The notes: a model not told the origin generated them from the letters alone. A stretch of 64,000 nt of DNA from Peptostreptococcus sp. D1 (GCF_900112955.1 NZ_FONP01000006.1:48399-112398), one strand, 5' to 3'. Shown: positions 8,768-18,055, counted from the first letter of the stretch. A program made the numbers and translations.

Positions 8768-9136
8768 TTATTTTCCAAAAAGGCTCTTTATTCCTCTTTC
8801 CATTATTTGAATAACAGATTTAGATCTCAATATATTATCCGCACTTACATACTTACTTACAGTCCTTAGCAGCAGCTTGTTATCCTTCGCCGAAAATGAA
8901 TATTTTCCATTGTGTTTTGTAAAAATAACAAACCTGTTAATATGCTTTCCAAAAATAACTGATGCTGATATATATTCTATTTCATTCCAAGGAATTTGAA
9001 TATTATCCTCTACATTTCTGTCATTATAGTATTCAAAGGATTTATCGCCTATCATTATTTTCCCATAATTTGTCAACCCCATATAGGAAGCTGCTTTCAT
9101 AGTTAGATCAACTCTAGTATTCAACGACTGTGCCAT
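8768..9136 (-). CDS. DUF956 protein of the mannose PTS operon (ManO-like)
   Basis: A 122-residue soluble protein of the DUF956 family, recognisable from the N-terminal SLNTRVDLTMKAASYMG and central IPWNEIEYISASV. The family is found almost only next to mannose-class PTS genes in Firmicutes, and its biochemical role is not settled; a regulatory or accessory role has been suggested. It lies between the IID gene and manA, behind a small hairpin at 9174-9192 that may lower its expression relative to the permease. Confidence 0.82.
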   Translation of the reverse strand: MAQSLNTRVDLTMKAASYMGLTNYGKIMIGDKSFEYYNDRNVEDNIQIPWNEIEYISASVIFGKHINRFVIFTKHNGKYSFSAKDNKLLLRTVSKYVSADNILRSKSVIQIMERGIKSLFGK

Positions 9137-9173
9137 AATTTTTCCCTCTAGCTTATATTTCCTATAGATAAAA

Positions 9174-9192
9174 GCTCGGAAAAAAACCGAGC
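9174..9192 (-). terminator. Intra-operon hairpin after the PTS IID gene
   Basis: GCTCGG/CCGAGC with a 7-base loop, followed on the minus strand by TTTTATC. It is probably an attenuating terminator that lets part of the transcription pass into the DUF956 gene and manA. Confidence 0.65.
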
Positions 9193-9204
9193 CTATCTTC
9201 TTTA

Positions 9205-10122
9205 TTACATTATTCCCAATACACGTGAAACTATTCCAACACCAAATAAAGCTAGTATTATTACAATAGGAGATACCTTCTTCTTCAATAACCAGCAGCA
9301 GAACAAAGTCAATAAAACTGCCGCAAATCCAGGAATCAATGAATCCAAGTTTTGTTGTAGCGTAGTAACCTTATCAGGGCTTAAACCAGTCGAACCTAGA
9401 GAACTATACTGTTCTAGAGCAGCTTTGATACCTTCTGTACCGGCTGGAAGGTTTGCCCAGTCAATATAAGCTCCTTCCGACTGTTTTACAGTTGAAACTA
9501 CTGATGTGAAACTGATACTTACCCATCTTTGGACAAGAGCACCTATAATAAACATACCTAGAATTGATGCACCCTGAGTTATTTTACCTAGCAAACCACC
9601 TGACAAGTCCTTTGTGATTGTAGTACCAACCTTATAACCGAATTCCTGAGTGTACCACATAAATCCAAAACGCATGATATTCCATACAAAGAAAAATAAA
9701 AGCGGACCTGTAATACTACCACCTAATGCAAGTGATGCTCCTAATGCGCCAAGTATCGGACGAGCAGTGAACCAGAACACTGGATCCCCTACACCTGCCA
9801 AAGGTCCCATCATTCCTACTTTAACTCCCTGGATAGCAGCATCTTCTACTGGAACACCATTCGCTTTTTCTTCTTCAAGTGCTAGTGTTACCCCCATAAC
9901 TGGTGAAGATACATATGGATGAGTATTATAGAATTCAAGATGACGCTGTAAAGCTGCCACTTGATCATCCTTATTTGGATAAAGCTTCTTTATGGCTGGT
10001 ATTATTGAAAACGCCCAACCACCATTTTGCATACGTTCATAGTTCCAAGATCCTTGAAGATACTGGTGACGTAATGCAACTGAAAAACGTTCCTTTTTTG
10101 ATAACTGAATTTTCTTTTCCAT
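9205..10122 (-). CDS. manZ: PTS mannose-family IID membrane component
   Basis: It forms the sugar channel of a mannose-class phosphotransferase with IIC. The 305-residue protein starts at the ATG of MEKKIQLSKKE (10122), behind GGAGGAAGTGAAT; an upstream in-frame TTG at 10140 lies just 5' of that ribosome site and is rejected. Family marks are SLQGSWNYE-like QGSWNYERMQNGG, LEFYNTHPY, a long soluble N-terminal region and membrane segments toward the C terminus. It follows IIC with a ~20-bp gap. Confidence 0.93.
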   Translation of the reverse strand: MEKKIQLSKKERFSVALRHQYLQGSWNYERMQNGGWAFSIIPAIKKLYPNKDDQVAALQRHLEFYNTHPYVSSPVMGVTLALEEEKANGVPVEDAAIQGVKVGMMGPLAGVGDPVFWFTARPILGALGASLALGGSITGPLLFFFVWNIMRFGFMWYTQEFGYKVGTTITKDLSGGLLGKITQGASILGMFIIGALVQRWVSISFTSVVSTVKQSEGAYIDWANLPAGTEGIKAALEQYSSLGSTGLSPDKVTTLQQNLDSLIPGFAAVLLTLFCCWLLKKKVSPIVIILALFGVGIVSRVLGIM

Positions 10123-10142
10123 ATTCACTTCCTCCTTCAAGT

Positions 10143-10955
10143 CTAATAATCGTTTAATATATCACCAAGTGGGTCACCCGAACCTGATCCTCCACCTGAA
10201 GAGCTAACTGAATCTTTTAATCCAAGGTAAATCAATGCTATACTTACACCTATCGCTCCAAGAGCTATTAATGTCAACTGGTTGATAGCTGCCAAAGCAA
10301 AGCCTAGTACAAAGAATGGCCACACTTCTTTTGTTGCCATCATATTTATAACCATTGCATAACCAACGGCGGCAATCATTCCACCACCTACAGCCATACC
10401 ACCTGATAACCATTCTGGCATCTGCTTTAAAGCATTTGTTACTACTTCTGATGGAACAACACAAAGTGCAATTGCAGGTATAGCTATTCTTAAACCTTGC
10501 ATACAAATTGCAGCGATATGCCACATTTCAATTCCTCTTATATTCCCTTTTTTGGCACTAGCATCCATAAAATGAACTATAGGAATTGACAAAGTACGAC
10601 AAATCATTGTCAAGAAAAGACCTGCTACTGATAGTGGAACTGCAAGAGCTATTGATGTATTAATAACATTTTGAACATTTACATCTCCACCTTGCAACCC
10701 TAATACCATAATGATAGCTGATGCTACAGAAGCAAGAGCCGCATCTGGTGCAACTGCCGCACCAACATTTGCCCAACCAAGAGCAATCATCTGAAGTGAT
10801 CCACCAAGGATAATTCCTTCTCTAAGATGTCCACTCACCAATCCAATTAATGTACAAGCCACTAGTGGTTGATGGAATTGGAACTCATCCAATACACCTT
10901 CAATACCAGCTAGAAAGGCAACTAAAACGATTAATACTATCGTAATTCCAGACAT
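10143..10955 (-). CDS. manY: PTS mannose-family IIC membrane component
   Basis: A 270-residue polytopic protein with about seven hydrophobic segments, the partner of IID in the membrane channel. The N-terminal stretch GIEGVLDEFQFHQPLVACT and the following GLVSGH are typical of this family. A Gly/Ser-rich tail (SSSGGGSGSG) ends the protein. It sits 15 bp downstream of the IIAB gene. The sugar could be mannose, glucose or an amino sugar; manA in the operon favours mannose. Confidence 0.93.
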   Translation of the reverse strand: MSGITIVLIVLVAFLAGIEGVLDEFQFHQPLVACTLIGLVSGHLREGIILGGSLQMIALGWANVGAAVAPDAALASVASAIIMVLGLQGGDVNVQNVINTSIALAVPLSVAGLFLTMICRTLSIPIVHFMDASAKKGNIRGIEMWHIAAICMQGLRIAIPAIALCVVPSEVVTNALKQMPEWLSGGMAVGGGMIAAVGYAMVINMMATKEVWPFFVLGFALAAINQLTLIALGAIGVSIALIYLGLKDSVSSSGGGSGSGDPLGDILNDY

Positions 10956-10970
10956 AATTACACCCTCCTA

Positions 10971-11957
10971 TTATTTAGATAACTCATTTTTCGCTTTTTT
11001 TAATATATGCTCGATGCTTTCAGGTGAGTCTGAAGGCACCTTACGAACATCTATTTCCACACCTAATGAAATCAATTTTTCAATTGTCTTAACGTCTTCC
11101 ATATCCATTGCAACAGATCTAGTTATTGCAACCTTTCCAGTAGCATGTGCTATTGAGCCCAGGTTCAATGTTTTGATGCTTACTCCACCTTCAATTGCCC
11201 TTAATGCATCCTGTGGATTTTCGAACAACAGCAATGCCTTCGTATTACCAAAACGAGGATCCTTATCAACCGCTATCATCTTGTCAATCGGAACGACATT
11301 TGCTTTAACACCTGGAGGTGCAGCCTGTTCAATCATGCTCTTTCTTAAATCATCCTTTGCAACAGCATCTGAAACAGCTATAATTCTATTTGGTCCAACT
11401 GATTTTGTCCATGCTGTGGCAACCTGTCCATGCAATAAACGAGTATCAATACGAGCCAATACATATTTAATCTTTCCATCTCCAATAACAGTTCCTTCTG
11501 GAATGGATCCCTGTGGTGCTACAGGTACGCTATTTTCTGCTTCTTCAACCTTCGGCTCTAACGAATCCGGTTTCACCCTTACACCATCTCTGCCAGCACC
11601 TAAAATATAACTCGCAATTTCGTGTGCTGTTCCCATCGAAAAACGAGCTCCATAAGCCTCGATCAACATAGGTAAATTCATACCTGAAACGATCGCCCAC
11701 TTATCTTCCTTTCCTTCAAGAAGTGCACTTGCTTGATTAAAAGGTGTTCCTGACCATAAGTCAGTTAAAAATAACACTTCATCTTGATTCTCAAATGAAG
11801 CGATGGCTTCTTGCATTTTGACCTTGATATCCTCAGGACCTTCACTTGGCAACAAAGTGCAAGTCTTTACATTTTCCTGTTCTCCAAAAATCATTTTTGA
11901 AGTTTGATACAGTCCCTCTGCAAATTCACCATGACTAGCAATAATAATTCCTACCAT
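10971..11957 (-). CDS. manX: PTS mannose-family IIAB phosphotransfer component
   Basis: This cytoplasmic protein passes phosphate from HPr through IIA to IIB to the sugar. With the ATG at 11957 (spacing of 9 from AAAGGG; a TTG at 11963 is less likely) it has 328 residues. The IIA domain (about 1-122) has the phospho-His in ASHGEF (His9) and LWSGTPFNQ. A Pro/Glu-rich linker (about 125-160) leads to IIB with RIDTRLLHGQVAT (His176 the phosphorylation site). The gene heads the operon manX-manY-manZ-DUF956-manA. I see no regulator gene alongside. Confidence 0.94.
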   Translation of the reverse strand: MVGIIIASHGEFAEGLYQTSKMIFGEQENVKTCTLLPSEGPEDIKVKMQEAIASFENQDEVLFLTDLWSGTPFNQASALLEGKEDKWAIVSGMNLPMLIEAYGARFSMGTAHEIASYILGAGRDGVRVKPDSLEPKVEEAENSVPVAPQGSIPEGTVIGDGKIKYVLARIDTRLLHGQVATAWTKSVGPNRIIAVSDAVAKDDLRKSMIEQAAPPGVKANVVPIDKMIAVDKDPRFGNTKALLLFENPQDALRAIEGGVSIKTLNLGSIAHATGKVAITRSVAMDMEDVKTIEKLISLGVEIDVRKVPSDSPESIEHILKKAKNELSK

Positions 11958-12208
11958 AATCAACTACCCTTTCTAGAAAATTACTAAAAAACTGATAAAA
12001 ATATATAAAAACAAATTCCACTTTAAAAATTAAACTTTTAAAAAATTACAGAAAAAATTTTAATTAATATTTTATCAATTTTACACATGCCTTGATACCT
12101 ATAAAAATTTTTTCATAAGAATTACACTTGGCAAACACACTGTAATAAACATTTTCCCAAATATGTTTTAAAATGAAAAGGATAAATTTTTATATTTGTA
12201 TCATAATT

Positions 12209-12237
12209 ATTATATTACAACCTTGAAATTAAGTCAA
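12209..12237 (-). promoter_or_regulatory. Promoter of the mannose PTS operon with a long leader
   Basis: On the minus strand TTGACT (12237-12232), a 17-bp spacer and TATAAT (12214-12209). It begins 5 bp beyond the stop of the HAD gene. Transcription starting near 12202 gives an AT-rich leader of about 245 nt before manX. I found no sigma-54 element and no convincing cre box in it. Confidence 0.75.
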
Positions 12238-12241
12238 CAGG

Positions 12242-12898
12242 CTATTTTTTCTTTAAGAATAAAATTACATCATCCAAATTTTGTCCCACAAGCTCCACCA
12301 TCGACAGAACAATCTCATTTGGTTGAATCATATCCGGAATCATTATCGATTTCATTCCTGCTCTATTGGCACCGATTACACCATTTATGGAATCTTCAAG
12401 AACCAGACAGTTTTTAGACTCAATATTCAGCTTTTTCGCCGCCAACAAAAATACATCTGGATTAGGCTTCCCTAATTCAACCTCTTCACCGCTCGCAATG
12501 GCATCAAAAAAATGCTCCATCTCATGCTTTTCCAAATTGTTATAAATATCTGAAATTCTTCCAGATGATGCCAAACCAATCTTATAGCCATTATCCTTCA
12601 AAAATAGTAATATTTCATCAACAAAGGGTTTTTTCTTCGGTCCTACAGTCTTCAATATATTTTCAACGTATTTTATTTGTTCGTCAACCAAGAGCCCTCC
12701 ATCGATGCTAGGATTGTCCTTATAATATTCCGCATAAAATTCGCGTGCATCTTCCGTCGTTTTTCCAATAACATGATATGTTTCTTCAATTGACATATCA
12801 ATTCCACATTTTGATGCAAAATGCATTAAGCCTTCGCTATACAATAACTCGGTATCAAAAAGTAATCCGTCCATATCAAATATAACTGCCTTTATCAT
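12242..12898 (-). CDS. HAD-superfamily phosphatase/phosphoglucomutase-like protein
   Basis: A 218-residue HAD subfamily IA hydrolase. It has FDMDGLLFDTE (motif I with the two Asp), an alpha-helical cap, LASSGRI (motif II), the motif III Lys in GKPNPDVF and LEDSINGV (motif IV). These patterns are shared by beta-phosphoglucomutases and sugar-phosphate phosphatases, so the substrate stays open. The start is the ATG at 12898; the GTG at 12907 overlaps the ribosome site. It is the last gene of the aro operon, but a metabolic link to shikimate is not evident; it also borders the mannose operon. Confidence 0.82.
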   Translation of the reverse strand: MIKAVIFDMDGLLFDTELLYSEGLMHFASKCGIDMSIEETYHVIGKTTEDAREFYAEYYKDNPSIDGGLLVDEQIKYVENILKTVGPKKKPFVDEILLFLKDNGYKIGLASSGRISDIYNNLEKHEMEHFFDAIASGEEVELGKPNPDVFLLAAKKLNIESKNCLVLEDSINGVIGANRAGMKSIMIPDMIQPNEIVLSMVELVGQNLDDVILFLKKK

Positions 12899-12943
12899 AT
12901 TTACCACCTCATAATCAAAGCTTCCTATAATAGTTGTTTCTGA

Positions 12944-13252
12944 TTATTCACATAGAGATTCTTGTATATCTCTGGATTTTTGAATAATAAAGGAAATTAT
13001 CTCTGTTATATAGTTCTCATACTCGCTATTTGTCACTGCTGATTTTACATTTTCCAGTACACATTTTTCTCTCTCGGGGTCATAAACATCAGTATCGTTC
13101 TTCATTTTTATCCTTCCAATTTGCACAGAATTATTCATTCTATCTTCAAGTAACGATACTATCTTTCTATCTATTTCTTCTATGTTTTTTCTACATTCCA
13201 ATAATTCCTCTGATATATTAGTTTTATCGATTGCAGCTTTTATTTTCATCAT
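12944..13252 (-). CDS. Chorismate mutase, AroQ type
   Basis: A 102-residue all-helical chorismate mutase, turning chorismate to prephenate for Phe and Tyr. The family pattern is present: ECRKNIEEIDRKIVSLLEDR with the substrate Arg, the RIK segment of helix 1-2 and DPEREKCVL. No prephenate dehydratase or dehydrogenase domain is fused to it. It lies downstream of aroC after a 162-bp gap that may hold a weak promoter (TTTACA, 16 bp, TAGTAT on the minus strand) and a small hairpin, ATATG/CATAT with CGAT/ATCG. Confidence 0.88.
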   Translation of the reverse strand: MMKIKAAIDKTNISEELLECRKNIEEIDRKIVSLLEDRMNNSVQIGRIKMKNDTDVYDPEREKCVLENVKSAVTNSEYENYITEIISFIIQKSRDIQESLCE

Positions 13253-13414
13253 ATTTCATATCACTCCCATCTTTGTTTATATAAAATATGACGATTTATA
13301 TCGCCATATTCAAAATACTATAGTCAAGACCCATTGTGTAAACATATTCAAATTTTTGGATATGCAACACATATTTATGTCATCATCTCCAAATTTATAG
13401 ATTTTACAATACAT

Positions 13415-14488
13415 TTACAATATCATATCCAAAATTGCGATTGCCGTCACTGCCTCAACAGCAGGTAACACTCTTGGAACAATCACAGTATCATGTCTTC
13501 CATTTATCGATAATTCAACATTTTCTTTTTTCAAAAAATCTATTGTCGACTGAGCCTTTGAAATCGATGGCGTTGGCTTTACTGCCACTCGGAAAACAAT
13601 CGGCATACCGTTTGAAATTCCACCATTTATACCACCGTTATAGTTTGTTTTGGTTTTTACAGCTCCGTCTTCAATAAATATTTCATCATTTGCCTCTGAG
13701 CCCAACATTTTCGATATATCAAATCCGGCACCAAACTCTACTCCCTTTATTGAAGGAATTGAAAAAAGAATACTAGACAGCACCGACTCTATTGATTCAA
13801 AAAATGGTTCCCCCACTCCTGCACTTAAACCAATAACTGAACATTCTATCACACCACCCAAGGAATCTCCTATAGACCTCGCATTTTCGATTGCAGAAAT
13901 CATTTCCGCTCTCAAATCCTCTCTCAATATCGGAAAATCAGACTTTGCCAATTGCTCAAATGAGGTTTTACACATATCCTCTGGAGTAAATCTTCTATCA
14001 TCAAGGCTTCCAATACTATTGATATGAGCTCCAACGAAAATACCTCTCTCCATCAGTATTTGTTTTGCAATTGCTCCTGCAAAAACTATTGGAGCTGTCA
14101 ATCGACCTGAAAAATGACCACCACCTCTATAATCATTAAATCCAGCATACTTTACAAATGCTGTAAAGTCTGCGTGACCAGGACGTGCAATCGACTTCAT
14201 CATATCGTAATCCTTTGATATTTTATCAGTGTTTTTTATTATTACAGTCATCGGAGCTCCCGTTGTCTTGCCATTAAAAAGTCCTGTTACGATTTTAGTT
14301 CTATCAGGCTCCCTTCTCCCCGTTGACATACTTCCACCTTTTGAGGAGCGTCTTGACATTTCAAAAAATATCATTTCATCATCCAATTCGACACCACTGG
14401 GAATACCATCGATAACGATACCTATACACTCTCCATGCGATTCTCCAAATATTGTTATTTTAAAGTTTTTTCCCCAAGTCGCACTCAC
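13415..14488 (-). CDS. aroC: Chorismate synthase
   Basis: It converts EPSP to chorismate with reduced FMN. The best start is a GTG at 14488 (VSATWGKNFK, Met in the product), 8 bases after GGAGG; a longer frame to 14557 has no family match and runs inside aroA. The 357 residues show all signatures: GESHG near the N terminus, RPGHADFTA, YRGGGHFSGR, GGINGGISNG, KPTPSISK and GRHDTVIVPR near the C terminus. The start overlaps the end of aroA by 29 bp, implying translational coupling. Confidence 0.96.
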   Translation of the reverse strand: MSATWGKNFKITIFGESHGECIGIVIDGIPSGVELDDEMIFFEMSRRSSKGGSMSTGRREPDRTKIVTGLFNGKTTGAPMTVIIKNTDKISKDYDMMKSIARPGHADFTAFVKYAGFNDYRGGGHFSGRLTAPIVFAGAIAKQILMERGIFVGAHINSIGSLDDRRFTPEDMCKTSFEQLAKSDFPILREDLRAEMISAIENARSIGDSLGGVIECSVIGLSAGVGEPFFESIESVLSSILFSIPSIKGVEFGAGFDISKMLGSEANDEIFIEDGAVKTKTNYNGGINGGISNGMPIVFRVAVKPTPSISKAQSTIDFLKKENVELSINGRHDTVIVPRVLPAVEAVTAIAILDMIL

Positions 14489-15821
14489 TGATATCACCTC
14501 CAAGCATTTTATAATCCTTCCAAAAATATGGGTAAGATTTAGAAACACATTGTGCATTTTTTATTATTACAGGACAATAATGCACTGTTGCAGCAATAGC
14601 CAACATCATTGCGATCCTATGATCGTTATGACTAGAAACCTGAATTAAATTATCGTCTATTTTACCATTATTTTTTCTTGAAAAACCTACATAATTTATT
14701 TCCATACAAAAGCTACCATCGAAAACACCAATCTCAATATCATATCCCAATTTTTTTAACTCCTCAGCAGTGCTTTGCAGTCTATCTGATTCCTTTATTT
14801 TCAATCTGTCAAGCTTCTCAATCCTGCACCTTATATTGGAGCTTGAAAACAACAGTGCAAGAATAGGAATAATATCTGGAATTTGACTGCCATCCAAAAC
14901 AAACGTGTTATCAATGATATCAGAAAAAAACATACTATCATCCAAAGCCTGAAAATCTTTAATTATTCTCAAAATCGCTCTATCTCCCTGAATCGATGGC
15001 ATATCAATTCCGTCTATTTCAATATGGCTACCTAATTCGTTAGATACAGCGAAAAAAGCAATTTGAGAAAAATCCGGCTCAATTACCAGCTGGCTAGGTT
15101 TATACTTTTGATTGCCAGTTATCCTAAAAATTTTATTCCCCTCATTTTCGATATCAATACCAAACTTCGCCAAAATATCAATGGTCAAATCAACATATGC
15201 TTTTGATTGAAGCTTTCCGAATACTTCTATTTCAGTATCAAAATCAAGCAATGGCAAATAAAATAAAAGTCCCGAAATAAATTGAGAGCTCACACCACCA
15301 TCAATATAAAATTTTCTGTTTTTTAAGCCTTTATTTTCTCCAATAATAATGGAATTATTGTCAATTTTAAAATCAATACCTTCATCCTTAAAAATATTGA
15401 AATATACATCCATAGGTCTATTTATCAGGTTTCCATGAGTAATAAATTTTGTTTTTTTTCCAAAAAATAGGGAAATTGGCATCAAAAATCTCAAGGTTGA
15501 GCCTGACTCTCCGCAGAAGATACTATATATTTTTTCTTTCATATCGTCAACTATAGCATCAATTCTATCAATTTCTCCTGCACTTTTTTTCCTAGAAAAA
15601 ATACCTTCAATTACCACTTTTCTTTTGAATCTTTCAATTTTCGCACCAAATTCTATCATTGCATCTATTGTAGCATTGATATCATCTGAAAAATCAACAT
15701 TGGATATCTCACTTACCCCATCTGAGAGAGATGCACAAATTATCGCTCTGTGTCCTATGCTTTTTGACGAAGGAGGATAATAATATCCACTTAATTTTTT
15801 AGGATTTATTTTAATATCCAC
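14460..15821 (-). CDS. aroA: 3-phosphoshikimate 1-carboxyvinyltransferase (EPSP synthase)
   Basis: It adds enolpyruvate from PEP to shikimate-3-phosphate. The 453-residue protein has the paired-domain features PPSSKSIGHRA (substrate Lys and Arg), the PEP loop CGESGSTLRF, NRPMD, SGLLFYLPLL and the C-terminal HNDHRIAMM. It starts at a GTG (15821) behind GAGGAGG, overlapping the end of aroB by 11 bp. It is part of the tightly packed aroB-aroA-aroC set, with every junction overlapping. Confidence 0.96.
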   Translation of the reverse strand: MDIKINPKKLSGYYYPPSSKSIGHRAIICASLSDGVSEISNVDFSDDINATIDAMIEFGAKIERFKRKVVIEGIFSRKKSAGEIDRIDAIVDDMKEKIYSIFCGESGSTLRFLMPISLFFGKKTKFITHGNLINRPMDVYFNIFKDEGIDFKIDNNSIIIGENKGLKNRKFYIDGGVSSQFISGLLFYLPLLDFDTEIEVFGKLQSKAYVDLTIDILAKFGIDIENEGNKIFRITGNQKYKPSQLVIEPDFSQIAFFAVSNELGSHIEIDGIDMPSIQGDRAILRIIKDFQALDDSMFFSDIIDNTFVLDGSQIPDIIPILALLFSSSNIRCRIEKLDRLKIKESDRLQSTAEELKKLGYDIEIGVFDGSFCMEINYVGFSRKNNGKIDDNLIQVSSHNDHRIAMMLAIAATVHYCPVIIKNAQCVSKSYPYFWKDYKMLGGDISECDLGKKL

Positions 15822-16878
15822 CTAAAAGCCCTCCTCTAAAAAAGTCCATCTCAACATCCATTATTTTTGATTTTCCAATATCATCTACCAACACAATTTT
15901 AATTTTACCATCAATATTTTTTTTATCATGCTTGATAAACTCTAAGAGCTCTTCATTTAATATATTTTCGTCGTATACTGGTAGTCCATAGTTCTTAATT
16001 ACTGTATCAATTGAATCTAACAATTCTTTAGATATCATATTTTGACCTACTGCCAATTCCAGAATACGATGCATACCGATAGCCACACCTTCTCCATGGG
16101 TGTATTTTTCATAAGAATAGTATGATTCTATTGCATGCCCTAAGGTATGACCAAAATTTAAAAGCATTCTCTCTCCCTTGTCAAACTCGTCATTTTGAAT
16201 AATATTTTTCTTTATATTACAGCACATGGCAATAACAGTCTCAATATAATTCCGTATAGAATCAATGTCGTTATTGGCTAATATTTCAAATAGCGTTCTA
16301 TTCTTTATTAAAGCGTACTTTATCACTTCTGCCATACCATCTCTAAAAACTCTATCATTTAGAGATTTCAAAAAATCAGGATCTATCACAACCAATTTGG
16401 GTTGATAAAAAGTTCCGACAAGATTTTTTCCAAGCTCTAAATTTACACCAGTTTTTCCGCCGACACTGCTATCTACTTGAGAAAGCAATGTAGTTGGTAT
16501 GTTTATAAAATCAACTCCTCTCATATATATTGAAGAAACAAAGCCCGACAAATCGCCAACAACTCCACCACCAATCGCAATTATCAAATCTCCTCTTCCA
16601 ATGCTCTTTTCCACAAGCTGATTAATAATTGACTCAGCGGAAGAAATACTCTTTGATTCCTCACCAGGATCCACTACATTTATAAAATACTCTATATTCA
16701 ATGCTTCGATTATTTTTTCGATTTTTGTTCCATATTCATTCCACACATTTTTATCTGTTATCACAAAAACCTTTTGTGGATTTAACCTATCCCTTATCAA
16801 TTTATCCAAATTTAAAAAAATACCTTTTTCAATAATAATATCATAGCTCGATAATTTAGTTTGAACATTTATTTTCAA
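15811..16878 (-). CDS. aroB: 3-dehydroquinate synthase
   Basis: This NAD- and metal-dependent enzyme makes 3-dehydroquinate from DAHP. At 355 residues it is of typical length. It has GGGVVGDLSGF, the strongly conserved PTTLLSQVDSSVGGKTGVN, metal-binding FGHTLGHAIE and HGEGVAIGM. It is the first gene of the aro operon, with AGGAGGTG before the ATG. DAHP synthase and dehydroquinate dehydratase genes are not in the window. Confidence 0.96.
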   Translation of the reverse strand: MKINVQTKLSSYDIIIEKGIFLNLDKLIRDRLNPQKVFVITDKNVWNEYGTKIEKIIEALNIEYFINVVDPGEESKSISSAESIINQLVEKSIGRGDLIIAIGGGVVGDLSGFVSSIYMRGVDFINIPTTLLSQVDSSVGGKTGVNLELGKNLVGTFYQPKLVVIDPDFLKSLNDRVFRDGMAEVIKYALIKNRTLFEILANNDIDSIRNYIETVIAMCCNIKKNIIQNDEFDKGERMLLNFGHTLGHAIESYYSYEKYTHGEGVAIGMHRILELAVGQNMISKELLDSIDTVIKNYGLPVYDENILNEELLEFIKHDKKNIDGKIKIVLVDDIGKSKIMDVEMDFFRGGLLGGY

Positions 16879-16932
16879 AATAACACCTCCTAGATAAACA
16901 GTTATTAACTACCATTTCAATCTATATATGTT

Positions 16933-16961
16933 ATAATAAGCTATAAGACTATTTTTGTAAA
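16933..16961 (-). promoter_or_regulatory. Promoter of the aroB-aroA-aroC operon
   Basis: Minus strand TTTACA (16961-16956), a 17-bp spacer and TATTAT (16938-16933), about 55 bp from the aroB start. I see no T-box or tryptophan-type leader between it and aroB. Confidence 0.7.
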
Positions 16962-16974
16962 GCTGGTATTAATT

Positions 16975-17006
16975 AAGACCTCAGATAAAAATCTTTCTGA
17001 GGTCTT
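16975..17006 (-). terminator. Terminator of the first CWB2 gene
   Basis: An 11-bp stem AAGACCTCAGA/TCTGAGGTCTT with a 10-base loop, 35 bp past the stop of the CWB2 gene. The minus-strand tail is TTAATTAATA, only moderately T-rich. Confidence 0.6.
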
Positions 17007-17040
17007 TATAAAATATCTTTAATTTGGTAAGGTTCACTAT

Positions 17041-18006
17041 CTATATATCGTAATTATCTAATTTTTCATCAACAACCATAGATACCGAATCTGGACCACC
17101 GACAATTACTACCCTATTAACCTTATTATCCTTCAAGAATTTATAAATAAATTCGTGTACATTATTTTTTGGAGTTAACATAAGAACTGCATCATTTGCT
17201 GACATATATCCACTGGCACATAGTGCATCTGGAAGCTTTTCCCCACCAACTAAATAAACTGTTTTTATATCACGATGAAGTTCATTTTTAATATAACTGG
17301 CTCTATAATTGGCACATTGTGCAGATACAGTATATTTGTCTTTCCCATCAAACCAGCTTGAATAAGTATTTCCATGAACATGACTAGCTCTTGGTCCACT
17401 ACCAAAAGCATAGTCAGTACTTGCATCTAAATATTTTGTAAGTATCAAAAAGTGATCCTTTGGACTCATGACAGCTGCTGCACACAACGCCTCTGGATAC
17501 AAATGTCCTGGAACTTGTCCAGTAACACCTGAACCACTACTAATACCAAACATATTTTCCTTGAATTTCTTGAGCTTTTGACTGGTTTCATATCGGTCCT
17601 TACCAGCTATTCTTATAACACTATACTTTTTCATTAATTTGTTTTCTACAGACTTTCCGACAGAATTTTCTCCACCTACTATATAAATATTTTTTACGTG
17701 AAGTATGTCAAGTGCTTCATTAATAGTGCTTGGAATCGAATTTTTTTGTACAATTAACACTGGAGCTTTCAATGGCACTGAAATCGTACCAGCTACCAAA
17801 GCATCCGGAAACGTTTCACCACTTGCTATTACAGCATATTCTGAAGCTTTAAATTGAGCTTGGGCAACAAATGCTGAGGTATAATATCTATCACTACCGT
17901 AAATTCTAAATGTTTCGACTGCATTTGAACTAACTGCTGTGACAGAAATTAACATAAATAAAAATAACGAAAATAACACAGTTTCCAACAAATTTTTTTT
18001 ACTCAT
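17041..18006 (-). CDS. Cell-wall protein with CWB2 repeats only
   Basis: A 321-residue secreted protein: signal peptide (about 1-29, ending SSNA), then CWB2 repeats. Repeat 1 begins FRIYGSDRYYTSA with ASGETFPDALVAG and NIYIVGGENSV; repeat 2 begins IRIAGKDRYETSQ; repeat 3 has VYLVGGEKLPDALCASG and VVIVGGPDSVS but lacks the usual RIxGxxRYxT opening. In C. difficile three CWB2 repeats trimerise and hold proteins on the anionic wall polymer PSII. No other functional domain is present, so it may be a structural wall or S-layer-like protein. Its promoter contains a palindrome (18028-18043). Confidence 0.88.
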   Translation of the reverse strand: MSKKNLLETVLFSLFLFMLISVTAVSSNAVETFRIYGSDRYYTSAFVAQAQFKASEYAVIASGETFPDALVAGTISVPLKAPVLIVQKNSIPSTINEALDILHVKNIYIVGGENSVGKSVENKLMKKYSVIRIAGKDRYETSQKLKKFKENMFGISSGSGVTGQVPGHLYPEALCAAAVMSPKDHFLILTKYLDASTDYAFGSGPRASHVHGNTYSSWFDGKDKYTVSAQCANYRASYIKNELHRDIKTVYLVGGEKLPDALCASGYMSANDAVLMLTPKNNVHEFIYKFLKDNKVNRVVIVGGPDSVSMVVDEKLDNYDI

Positions 18007-18026
18007 AAAAACACCACCTTTTTTTT

Positions 18027-18055
18027 ATATTATCATGATAATACTTTTTTTACAA
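18027..18055 (-). promoter_or_regulatory. CWB2 gene promoter with embedded 16-bp palindrome
   Basis: Minus strand TTGTAA (18055-18050), a 17-bp spacer and TAATAT (18032-18027). Between them lies TATTATCATGATAATA (18028-18043), a perfect palindrome in the spacer and -10. A repressor bound there would block RNA polymerase. The predicted start is very near the ribosome site AAGGTGGTG, so the leader is short. Confidence 0.55.

Noticed and set aside
9650..10157. Two plus-strand frames opposite the PTS IID gene
   Set aside because: Antisense shadows with no ribosome site; the minus-strand gene is certain.
12100..12160. Sigma-54 promoter for the mannose operon
   Set aside because: TTGGCA near 12128 lacks the GC element at the right distance and is on the plus strand; the sigma-70 type site at 12209-12237 is far better.
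13650..14027. Open frame on the plus strand opposite aroC
   Set aside because: It mirrors the codon pattern of aroC, has no ribosome site and no family resemblance.
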